From Nocardioides sp. CFH 31398 (GTDB lineage Bacteria; Actinomycetota; Actinomycetes; Propionibacteriales; Nocardioidaceae), in the NCBI RefSeq assembly GCF_022436705.1, contig NZ_JAKUHT010000010.1, positions 1 through 64,000 on the forward strand: a stretch of 64,000 nucleotides of DNA, in the 5' to 3' direction. The position numbers were made by a program, and so were the translations under genes. The notes under the pieces were generated by a model. It did not search any database, was not told the origin of the DNA, and saw only the letters and a program-made list of their open reading frames with translations. Of this stretch, positions 57,265 to 64,000 are shown one piece after another. Position 1 is the first letter of the stretch. Each line of letters starts with the position of its first letter.

Positions 57265-57962
57265 GTGCGGTCCCCGCCCCTCACCCCGCGGGCCGGCGTC
57301 TCGTCGACCGTGCCGTCCTCGGCCAGGGCGCGTCGCACGGCGTCCGCCTTGGCTTCGCCGCTGACCAGGAACCAGACCTCCTCGGTGCGCTCGAGCGCGG
57401 CGAAGGTGAGCGTGACGCGCTCCGGCGGTGGCTTCGGGGAACCCGTGACGCCGACGGCGAGGTCGTCGGCCCCGAGCTGCGCGAAACCGGGGAACAGCGA
57501 GGCGACGTGACCGTCGGGCCCCACTCCCAGCATGACGAGGTCGAACCCGCCACCGCCCTGGCTGCGCACCTCGTCGGCGTAGGCCGCCGCCGCCGCGTCG
57601 ACGTCGGCGTGGCCGTCGTCGGTGGTCGGCATGCGGTGGACGTTCGCGGCCGGGACGCCCAGGGGCTCGAGGAGGTCGCGCACGGTCGCCCGGTCGTTGC
57701 GCTCGTCGGAGTCCGCGGCCACGTACCGCTCGTCGCCCCACCAGAACGTGACCCGCGTCCAGTCCACCGACGACGTGTCGAGCGTCGGCACCAGGGCGTG
57801 GATCCGTTCCGCGATGGTCCCGCCGGTGAGGGCGACGGCGGGCTCGCGGCCCTCGGCCTGCCAGGTCGCCAGCCGGTGCACCAGGGCGACCGCCACGCTG
57901 TGCGCCAGCGCGTCGGCGTCGGGGTGGGTGCGGACGGTCGGTGCGGAGTCGTCGGCGCTCAT
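57228..57962 (-). CDS. pgl: 6-phosphogluconolactonase
   Basis: 244-aa hydrolase of the NagB/Pgl superfamily: [16 protein letters not shown] (~36-51), [20 protein letters not shown] (~67-86) and [16 protein letters not shown] (~140-155), the last carrying the catalytic His region. ATG overlaps the pgi stop in an ATGA junction, so frames extending to 58118 are shadows. In most actinobacteria pgl follows opcA; here opcA and zwf are absent from the operon. Confidence 0.95.
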   Translation of the reverse strand: MSADDSAPTVRTHPDADALAHSVAVALVHRLATWQAEGREPAVALTGGTIAERIHALVPTLDTSSVDWTRVTFWWGDERYVAADSDERNDRATVRDLLEPLGVPAANVHRMPTTDDGHADVDAAAAAYADEVRSQGGGGFDLVMLGVGPDGHVASLFPGFAQLGADDLAVGVTGSPKPPPERVTLTFAALERTEEVWFLVSGEAKADAVRRALAEDGTVDETPARGVRGGDRTWWLDADAASLL

Positions 57963-59635
57963 CGGCTGCGGTGCTCGCGGTAGTAGGCGATCAGCGCCTG
58001 CGTCGAGGCGTCCTGCGCGGCGAGGGCGTCGGCGTCGCCGGCGAGGGCGGGTCCCACCTCGAGGGCGAGCTTCTTGCCGAGCTCGACGCCCCACTGGTCG
58101 AAGGAGTCGATGCCCCACACGACGCCCTGCGTGAACGTGATGTGCTCGTAGAGCGCCACCAGCTGCCCCAGCACGGACGGCGTCAGCGCGGGCGCCATGA
58201 TCGAGGTGGTCGGCCGGTTGCCGGTGAACACGCGAGCCGGGACGACGGCCTCGTCGGTCCCCTCGGCCCGGACCTCGTCGGCCGTCTTGCCGAAGGCCAG
58301 CGCGCGGGTCTGGGCGAGGAAGTTGGCCAGGAACAGCTCGTGGACGTCGGTGTCACCGTCCGAACGCGGGTACGACGGCTCCGCGAAGGCCAGGAAGTCG
58401 GCCGGGATCAGCCGCGTGCCCTGGTGGATCAGCTGGTAGAACGCGTGCTGGCCGTTGGTGCCGGGCTCGCCCCAGAACACCTCGCCGGTGTCGGTGACGA
58501 CGGGTGAGCCGTCCCAGCGGACGCCCTTGCCGTTGGACTCCATGGTCAGCTGCTGCAGGTACGCCGGGAACCGGTGGAGCAGCTGCGAGTAGGGGAGGAC
58601 GGCGTGGGTCTGGGCGCCGAGGAAGTCGGAGTACCAGACGTTGAGCAGCCCCATCAGCATCGGCACGTTCTCCGCGGGCGGGGCGGTGCGGAAGTGCTCG
58701 TCCATGGCGTGGAAGCCGGCGAGCAGGTCGGCGAACCGCTCGGGCCCGACGGCGATGACGAGGGAGGTGCCGATCGCGGAGTCGAGGGAGTAGCGACCGC
58801 CGACCCAGTCCCAGAAGCCGAACGCGTTGTCGGGGTCGATGCCGAAGTCGGCGACCTTGTCGAGGGCGGTCGAGACGGCGACGAAGTGCTTCGCGACGGC
58901 CTCGGCGTCGTCCACGCCCGCCGACGACAGGCCCTCCAGGAGCCACGACCGGCACATCCGGGCGTTGGTCAGCGTCTCGAGCGTCCCGAAGGTCTTGCTG
59001 GACACCACGAACATCGTCGTCGCCGGGTCGAGCCCCTGCAGGGTCAGCGCCACGTCGGTGGGGTCGATGTTCGACAGGAAGCGGCACTCGAGGCCCTCCT
59101 GCCGGTACGGGGCCAGCGCCTCGTAGGCCATGACGGGGCCCAGGTCGGAGCCGCCGATGCCGATGTTCACGACGGTGCGGATGCGCTCGCCCGTGACACC
59201 GGTCCAGGAGCCGTCGCGGACCTTCGTGGCGAACGCGTAGACCCGGTCGAGGACCTCGTGGACGTCGGCGACGACGTCCTGACCGTCCACGACCAGCTGG
59301 GCGTCCCGCGGGAGCCGCAGGGCCGTGTGGAGCACGGCGCGGTCCTCGGTGACGTTGATCCGCTCGCCGGCGAGCATCGCGTCGCGGCGGGCCTCGACGC
59401 CCACGGCGTCACCCAGGGCGAGCAGCGCGTCGAGGACGTCGCCGTCGAGCAGCGCCTTCGACAGGTCCACGTGGAGGTCGGCCGCCGCGAACGACAGCCG
59501 CTCGACGCGGCCGTCGTCCTCGGCGAACCAGGCGCGCAGGTCGGGGGCGAAGCCGTCCGCCAGCGTCCGCAGCCGGTTCCAGGCCTCCGTCGTGGTGGGG
59601 TCGACGGGCTGGTCGGGCGCCGCCCCCTGGCTCAT
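57959..59635 (-). CDS. pgi: Glucose-6-phosphate isomerase
   Basis: 558-aa enzyme. The sugar-phosphate isomerase fold shows [22 protein letters not shown] (~153-174), the PGI signature [16 protein letters not shown] and catalytic segment [40 protein letters not shown], with the catalytic Lys near the C terminus in [16 protein letters not shown] overlaps the tal stop (ATGA) and the pgl start overlaps its stop. Confidence 0.97.
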   Translation of the reverse strand: MSQGAAPDQPVDPTTTEAWNRLRTLADGFAPDLRAWFAEDDGRVERLSFAAADLHVDLSKALLDGDVLDALLALGDAVGVEARRDAMLAGERINVTEDRAVLHTALRLPRDAQLVVDGQDVVADVHEVLDRVYAFATKVRDGSWTGVTGERIRTVVNIGIGGSDLGPVMAYEALAPYRQEGLECRFLSNIDPTDVALTLQGLDPATTMFVVSSKTFGTLETLTNARMCRSWLLEGLSSAGVDDAEAVAKHFVAVSTALDKVADFGIDPDNAFGFWDWVGGRYSLDSAIGTSLVIAVGPERFADLLAGFHAMDEHFRTAPPAENVPMLMGLLNVWYSDFLGAQTHAVLPYSQLLHRFPAYLQQLTMESNGKGVRWDGSPVVTDTGEVFWGEPGTNGQHAFYQLIHQGTRLIPADFLAFAEPSYPRSDGDTDVHELFLANFLAQTRALAFGKTADEVRAEGTDEAVVPARVFTGNRPTTSIMAPALTPSVLGQLVALYEHITFTQGVVWGIDSFDQWGVELGKKLALEVGPALAGDADALAAQDASTQALIAYYREHRSR

Positions 59636-60735
59636 GCCGACTTCTCCAGCTGGTCCTTCACCGTCTGGGTCAGCTCGGCCCAGGAGTCGTCGAACTTGTC
59701 GACACCCTCGTTCTCGAGGACGACGTACACGTCCGCGAGGTCGAGGCCGACGCCCTCGAGCGCGTCGAAGACCTGCTGGGCCTCCTCGGCGCGGCCGGTG
59801 ACCTGGTCACCGGTCACCTCGCCGTGGTCGGCGAAGGCGTCCATCGTCTTCTCGGGCATCGTGTTCACGGTGCCGGCGACGACGAGGTCGGTGACGTAGA
59901 GGGTGTCGGGGTAGTCGGGGTTCTTGACCCCGGTGGACGCCCACAGCGGACGCTGCACGTGCGCCCCGGCGTCGGCGAGCGCCTGCCAGCGGTCGGAGGA
60001 GAAGACCTCCTGGTACGCCGCGTACGCGAGCCGGGCGTTGGCCAGCGCCGCCTTCCCCTTGAGCGCGGCGGCCTCGTCGGTGCCGACCGCGTCGAGGCGC
60101 TTGTCGACCTCGGAGTCCACGCGCGAGATGAAGAACGACGCGACGGACTGGATCGAGGACAGGTCCTTGCCCGCCTCCTTCGCCGACTCCAGCCCGGTGA
60201 GGTAGGCGTCCATGACCGCGCGGTAGCGGTCGATGGAGAAGATCAACGTGACGTTGACGCTGATGCCCGCGCCGATCGTCTTCGCGATCGCCGGCAGGCC
60301 CTCCTCGGTCGCGGGGATCTTGATCATGGCGTTGGGCCGGTCGACGGCCGCCCACAGCGCCTGGGCCTGCGCCTCGGTGGCGTCCGCGTCGCGGGCCATG
60401 CCGGGGTCGACCTCGATCGAGACGCGGCCGTCGGCGGGCTCGCCGGAGAACACGGGGGCGAGGACGTCGCAGGCCTCGCGGACGTCGTCGGTGGTGATGG
60501 TGAAGATCGCGTCGTCGACGCCGACGCCCTTGCCGGCCAGCTCGCGCAGCTGCTCGTCGTAGGCGTCGCCGGAGCCGAGGGCGGAGGCGAAGATGGACGG
60601 GTTGGTCGTGACGCCGACCACCGACTTCTCCTTGACGAGCTGCTCGAGGTTGCCGGTCCGCAGGCGCTCACGGGACAGGTCGTCGAGCCAGATGGAGACG
60701 CCGGCGTCGGCCAGGGTCTTGAGACGGTCGGTCAT
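59632..60735 (-). CDS. tal: Transaldolase
   Basis: 367-aa pentose-phosphate enzyme forming a Schiff base with its lysine in [18 protein letters not shown] (~137-154). [12 protein letters not shown] and [15 protein letters not shown] at the start and [21 protein letters not shown] downstream are typical of the TalB-like actinobacterial group. ATG at 60735 has GAGGAGG five nt upstream. The frame to 60918 is an overlap shadow. It is the second gene of the tkt-tal-pgi-pgl operon. Confidence 0.97.
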   Translation of the reverse strand: MTDRLKTLADAGVSIWLDDLSRERLRTGNLEQLVKEKSVVGVTTNPSIFASALGSGDAYDEQLRELAGKGVGVDDAIFTITTDDVREACDVLAPVFSGEPADGRVSIEVDPGMARDADATEAQAQALWAAVDRPNAMIKIPATEEGLPAIAKTIGAGISVNVTLIFSIDRYRAVMDAYLTGLESAKEAGKDLSSIQSVASFFISRVDSEVDKRLDAVGTDEAAALKGKAALANARLAYAAYQEVFSSDRWQALADAGAHVQRPLWASTGVKNPDYPDTLYVTDLVVAGTVNTMPEKTMDAFADHGEVTGDQVTGRAEEAQQVFDALEGVGLDLADVYVVLENEGVDKFDDSWAELTQTVKDQLEKSA

Positions 60736-60772
60736 GGGTCCTCCTCGAGGAGCGTTCGAAAGGGTCGGTGGG

Positions 60773-62896
60773 TCAGGCGCTCGCGGCGCCGACGCTGGCG
60801 ATGCTGTCGTGCGCGGCCTGGGCCACCGCGGCGGCGGTGATGCCGTACTCGGTGTAGATGCGCTCGTAGTCGGCGCTGGCGCCGAACGTCTCGATCGAGA
60901 CGACCCGGCCGTGGTCACCCACGACCTCGCGCCAGCCCTGCGCGACGGCGGCCTCGACGGAGACCCGGGCGCGGACGGTCGGCGGGATCACCGAGTCGCG
61001 GTACGCCGCGTCCTGGGCGGCGAACCACTCGCGGCACGGCATGGACACCACGCGGGCGCTGACACCGTCGGCCGCGAGCTGCTCGCGGGCGGCCACGGCG
61101 AGCTGGACCTCCGAGCCGGTGCCGACGAGGACGACGTCCGGCTCCGAGCCGTCGGCGGTGTCGAGCAGCACGTAGCCGCCGCGTGCGACACCCGCCGCGT
61201 CGCCCCAGGCGGTGCCGTCGACCTCGCCGCGCGGGAAGGTCGGCACGTTCTGCCGGGACAGCACGAGGCCGGCCGGACGGTCGGTGTGCAGCATGATCGT
61301 GTGCCAGGCGGCGGTGACCTCGTTCGCGTCGGCCGGGCGGACGACGTCCAGGCCCGGGATGGCGCGCAGCGCGGCGAGGTGCTCGATCGGCTGGTGCGTG
61401 GGGCCGTCCTCGCCGAGCCCGATGGAGTCGTGGGTCCACACGTAGGTGACCGGCAGGCCCATGAGGGAGGCGAGGCGGACGGCGGGCCGCATGTAGTCGG
61501 AGAACACCAGGAAGGTGCCGCCGAACACGCGCGTGCCGCTGTGCAGCGCGATGCCGTTCATGATCGAGCCCATGCCGTGCTCGCGGATGCCGAAGTGCAG
61601 CACGCGGCCGCCGTAGGGGTCGCCGGTGAACTTGGCGCTCGAGCGGTCCTTGGGCAGGAACGAGTCGGCGTCCTCGATGGTGGTGTTGTTCGAGCCCGCG
61701 AGGTCGGCCGAGCCGCCCCAGAACTCGGGCACGGTCGCCGCGATGGCCTGGATCACCTCGCCGGACGCCTTGCGCGTCGCGACGCCCTTCTCGGATGCCT
61801 CGAAGGTGGGCAGGTCGGCGTCCCAGCCGCCGGGCAGCTCGTGCTGGCGCAGCCGCATGAGGGTCGCGAACCCGTCGGGGTTCTCGGCCTTCCACTGCTC
61901 CATGCGCTCGTCCCACGCGGCGCCCTCGGCGGCACCGCGCTCACGCAGCGCGCGGGTGTGCTCCAGGACGCCCTGCGGCACCTCGAAGGTGCGGTCCGGG
62001 TCGAAGCCGAGGATCTTCTTCGTGGCCGCGACCTCCTCCTCGCCGAGCGCGGAGCCGTGCGAGGAGCCGGTGCCCTGGGCGTTGGGGGCGGGCCAGGCGA
62101 TGATCGTGCGGAGCTCGATGAAGCTGGGGCGGTCGGTGACCTGCTTGGCCTCCTGGATCGCCTCCCACAGCTTCTCGGTGCTCTCGGCGTACCCGTCGGA
62201 CTTGTCGGTCCAGTCGACGACCTGGGTGTGCCAGCCGTAGCCCTCGTAGCGCTGCGTGACGCTCTCCGAGAGCGCGATCGAGGTGTCGTCCTCGATGGAG
62301 ATCTGGTTGGCGTCGTAGATCAGCGTGAGGTTGCCGAGGCGCTGGGTGCCGGCCAGCGACGAGGCCTCGCTGGCGACGCCCTCCTGGATGTCGCCGTCGG
62401 AGGCGAGGCAGTAGACGTGGTGGTCGAACAGCGAGTCGCCGTCCGCCGCGGAGGGGTCGAGCAGGCCGCGCAGGTGCCGGCCGGCCATCGCCATGCCGAC
62501 GGCGTTGCCGATGCCCTGGCCCAGGGGACCGGTGGTCGTCTCGACGCCGGTGGTGTGGCCGTGCTCGGGGTGACCGGGGGTCTTGCTGCCCCAGGTCCGC
62601 AGCGACTTGATGTCGTCGAGCTCGAGGCCCCACCCGCCCAGGAAGAGCTGCAGGTAGAGCGTCAGCGACGAGTGGCCGCAGGAGAGGACGAAGCGGTCAC
62701 GCGCGATCCAGTCCGCGTCGGCGGGGTCGTGGCGCATGACCTTCTGGAACAGCAGGTACGCCGCCGGCGCCAGGCTCATGGCCGTGCCGGGGTGGCCGTT
62801 GCCGACCTTCTGCACGGCGTCCATGGCGAGCACGCGGACGGTGTCCACGGCGCGGTCGTCGATCTCGGTCCAGTCCAGCTGGGGGTGGGTGCTCAC
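60773..62896 (-). CDS. tkt: Transketolase
   Basis: 707-aa thiamine-diphosphate enzyme. The TPP-binding domain includes [18 protein letters not shown] (~38-55), the GDG-like [13 protein letters not shown] (~174-186), and the Pyr domain [22 protein letters not shown] (~515-536) with [12 protein letters not shown] near the C-terminal domain. GTG at 62896 has GAAGGAA at 4 nt. A TAGGCT -10 (plus-strand 62985-62990) gives an ~80-nt leader. First gene of the operon, divergent from ctaB. Confidence 0.97.
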   Translation of the reverse strand: MSTHPQLDWTEIDDRAVDTVRVLAMDAVQKVGNGHPGTAMSLAPAAYLLFQKVMRHDPADADWIARDRFVLSCGHSSLTLYLQLFLGGWGLELDDIKSLRTWGSKTPGHPEHGHTTGVETTTGPLGQGIGNAVGMAMAGRHLRGLLDPSAADGDSLFDHHVYCLASDGDIQEGVASEASSLAGTQRLGNLTLIYDANQISIEDDTSIALSESVTQRYEGYGWHTQVVDWTDKSDGYAESTEKLWEAIQEAKQVTDRPSFIELRTIIAWPAPNAQGTGSSHGSALGEEEVAATKKILGFDPDRTFEVPQGVLEHTRALRERGAAEGAAWDERMEQWKAENPDGFATLMRLRQHELPGGWDADLPTFEASEKGVATRKASGEVIQAIAATVPEFWGGSADLAGSNNTTIEDADSFLPKDRSSAKFTGDPYGGRVLHFGIREHGMGSIMNGIALHSGTRVFGGTFLVFSDYMRPAVRLASLMGLPVTYVWTHDSIGLGEDGPTHQPIEHLAALRAIPGLDVVRPADANEVTAAWHTIMLHTDRPAGLVLSRQNVPTFPRGEVDGTAWGDAAGVARGGYVLLDTADGSEPDVVLVGTGSEVQLAVAAREQLAADGVSARVVSMPCREWFAAQDAAYRDSVIPPTVRARVSVEAAVAQGWREVVGDHGRVVSIETFGASADYERIYTEYGITAAAVAQAAHDSIASVGAASA

Positions 62897-62984
62897 GTGG
62901 TTCCTTCACGATCCGTGCCGGTGTCGGTGAACCCGGTCCGTGGGGAGCGCGACGTTCGGTGGGACGTCGGCTCGGGTCACCTCG

Positions 62985-63011
62985 AGCCTACTGTCGTCAG
63001 CGGGCTAGACT
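62985..63011. promoter_or_regulatory. Back-to-back promoters of tkt and ctaB
   Basis: The tkt -10 TAGGCT (minus strand, 62985-62990) and the ctaB -10 TAGACT (plus strand, 63006-63011) are only 15 bp apart, so the -35 regions overlap and the two operons may compete for polymerase. Confidence 0.5.
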
Positions 63012-63020
63012 CGACCGGGA

Positions 63021-63080
63021 GTGCGTGCGATGGACACGTGGTACTGACGACCACGTCCTCGTGCCCGCGAGCACCGGCGC
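63021..63080 (+). promoter_or_regulatory. Leader of ctaB with a tiny ORF and a hairpin
   Basis: Transcription from TAGACT should start about 63018-63021, right at a GTG that opens an 8-codon ORF (MRAMDTWY, 63021-63047). It is overlapped by a hairpin: CGTGGT (63037-63042) pairs ACCACG (63050-63055), extended by flanking GGA/TCC with a 2-nt bulge. ctaB begins 78 nt further on. A leader-peptide attenuator is possible. Confidence 0.35.
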
Positions 63081-63124
63081 CATGCACCCCATCACCCCGT
63101 CGTCCAGTTCTGCGAGGACCTTTC

Positions 63125-64000
63125 GTGACCCGATCCGGCCCGCCGGCCGCCCACGGCCGCGCAGCCGGTGTCCCACCGCGCCCGGCCGACGCCGGCGTGG
63201 TGGACGCGCCGGTCGGACGGGCGTCCGCCCGCGACGTCGTCGCGGCGTACGTCGGGCTCACGAAGCCCCGCGTCATCGAGCTGCTGCTGCTGACGACGGT
63301 GCCCGTGATGTTCTTCGCGGCCCGCGGCGTCCCGCCGCTCGGGCTCGTCGTCGCGACCGTGGTCGGCGGCACCCTGTCCGCCGGCTCGGCGTCGGCGCTG
63401 AACTGCGTCTACGACCGCGACATCGACGAGCAGATGCGCCGCACCCGGCGCCGGGCGCTCCCGCGTCACATCGTGTCGCCGCGCGCCGCCCTCGTGTTCG
63501 GTCTCGCGCTGGGCGTGGTGTCGACCGTCGTCCTGGCGGTCTGGGTGAACTGGCTGTCCGCCGGGCTGTCGGTGGCGGCGAACGCGTTCTACGTCCTCGT
63601 CTACACGATGGTGCTGAAGCGCCGTACCGCCCAGAACATCGTCTGGGGCGGCCTCGCGGGCTGCTTCCCGGCGCTCATCGGGTGGACGGCGGTCACGAAC
63701 GAGCTCGCGTGGGCGCCCGTCATCCTGTTCCTGGTGGTCTTCTTCTGGACGCCGCCGCACACCTGGGCCCTCGCCCTGCGCTACCGCGAGGACTACCGCC
63801 AGGTCGACGTGCCGATGCTGCCGGTGATCAAGCCGGCCGCCACCGTCGCGACGCAGATCATCGCCTACAGCGTCGTCATGGTCGCGACCTCGCTGCTGCT
63901 GTGGCCGATCGCCGGCACCGGCTGGTTCTACCCGCTCGCCGCGACCGTGCTCGGCGCGGTCTTCCTCGTGGAGGCGGTCGCCCTGCGCCGCCGGGCCCGC
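63125..64000 (+). CDS. ctaB: Protoheme IX farnesyltransferase (heme O synthase), 3' end outside window
   Basis: First 292 codons of a UbiA-type membrane transferase that makes heme O from heme B and farnesyl diphosphate for cytochrome oxidase. It starts GTG with GAGGA seven nt upstream, has a Pro/Ala-rich N terminus, [15 protein letters not shown] in TM1, the first Asp-rich motif [12 protein letters not shown], the second motif in [15 protein letters not shown] and several TM helices. The reading frame is open to base 64000 with no stop, so it is truncated by the window edge only. Adjacent to tkt, as in most actinobacteria. Confidence 0.93.
   Translation, partial: MTRSGPPAAHGRAAGVPPRPADAGVVDAPVGRASARDVVAAYVGLTKPRVIELLLLTTVPVMFFAARGVPPLGLVVATVVGGTLSAGSASALNCVYDRDIDEQMRRTRRRALPRHIVSPRAALVFGLALGVVSTVVLAVWVNWLSAGLSVAANAFYVLVYTMVLKRRTAQNIVWGGLAGCFPALIGWTAVTNELAWAPVILFLVVFFWTPPHTWALALRYREDYRQVDVPMLPVIKPAATVATQIIAYSVVMVATSLLLWPIAGTGWFYPLAATVLGAVFLVEAVALRRRAR

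Noticed and set aside
63021..63047. Treating the 8-codon ORF before ctaB as a real small gene
   Set aside because: It may only be a leader; without expression data or conservation I list it as a regulatory leader rather than a CDS.

Overview
This window is very GC-rich and densely coded. It looks like a chromosome fragment from a mycolate-free actinobacterium, most plausibly Nocardioidaceae (Nocardioides-like). Support for this is the actinobacterial block uvrC-rapZ-yvcK-whiA-gap-pgk-tpiA-secG-rbpA followed by pgl/pgi/tal/tkt//ctaB, the mycothiol-type DinB and maleylpyruvate isomerase folds, RbpA, WhiA, frequent GTG starts, and many leaderless promoters of the form TANNNT plus 6-7 nt plus start codon. 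Genus is an inference. I saw no rRNA, tRNA, CRISPR, insertion sequence or prophage gene. Bases 1-82 are a G/C homopolymer stretch that looks like a contig-end artefact.

Layout. (1) 98-3826: htdX-fabG4 divergent from fadA2, the same arrangement as Rv0241c-Rv0242c//Rv0243 in M. tuberculosis (fatty acyl beta-oxidation or synthesis type chemistry). (2) 3900-9320: orphan MASE1-PAS histidine kinase, a TetR regulator, GNAT, DinB and ATP-dependent DNA ligase LigB. (3) 9413-17768: a nine-gene, almost fully overlapping minus-strand operon that is an actinobacterial Nit1C-type 'nitrogen starvation' cluster. It encodes amidohydrolase, an MSMEG_0572-like protein, radical SAM, a GNAT/AIR-synthase fusion, a nitrilase, an MSMEG_0570-like protein, a flavin oxidoreductase, a second nitrilase homologue that has lost two of its three catalytic residues, and a glycosyltransferase. 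A divergent acyl-adenylating enzyme lies at 17901. This is the most interesting part of the window. (4) 19315-28556: AlkA-type glycosylase, a 51-aa RHH protein coupled to a VOC protein, a 47-bp tandem repeat block, a PLD enzyme, secreted M14 peptidase, a phosphodiesterase/zinc-ribbon pair, and a Tat-exported cholesterol oxidase with a divergent TetR regulator. (5) 28610-45330: uvrB to uvrA, with transporters, a ferredoxin-NADP reductase, a GT-methyltransferase-toroid operon, methionine aminopeptidase and mycothiol-type enzymes; uvrA has a LexA box. (6) 45406-64000: Rieske and M28 Tat-signal proteins, uvrC-rapZ-yvcK-whiA, the glycolytic gap-pgk-tpiA operon, secG, rbpA, then the non-oxidative pentose-phosphate operon tkt-tal-pgi-pgl, which lacks zwf and opcA, and the start of ctaB running off the window.

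How parts fit: the Nit1C operon probably makes or consumes a nitrile-containing small molecule. The radical SAM, AIR-like and flavin enzymes would build or tailor it, the nitrilase and amidohydrolase would hydrolyse it, and the glycosyltransferase would conjugate it. The product is not known to me. The three uvr genes, AlkA and LigB make this a repair-rich stretch. All starts were chosen by reading RBS, -10 and overlap evidence by eye; no search was run.
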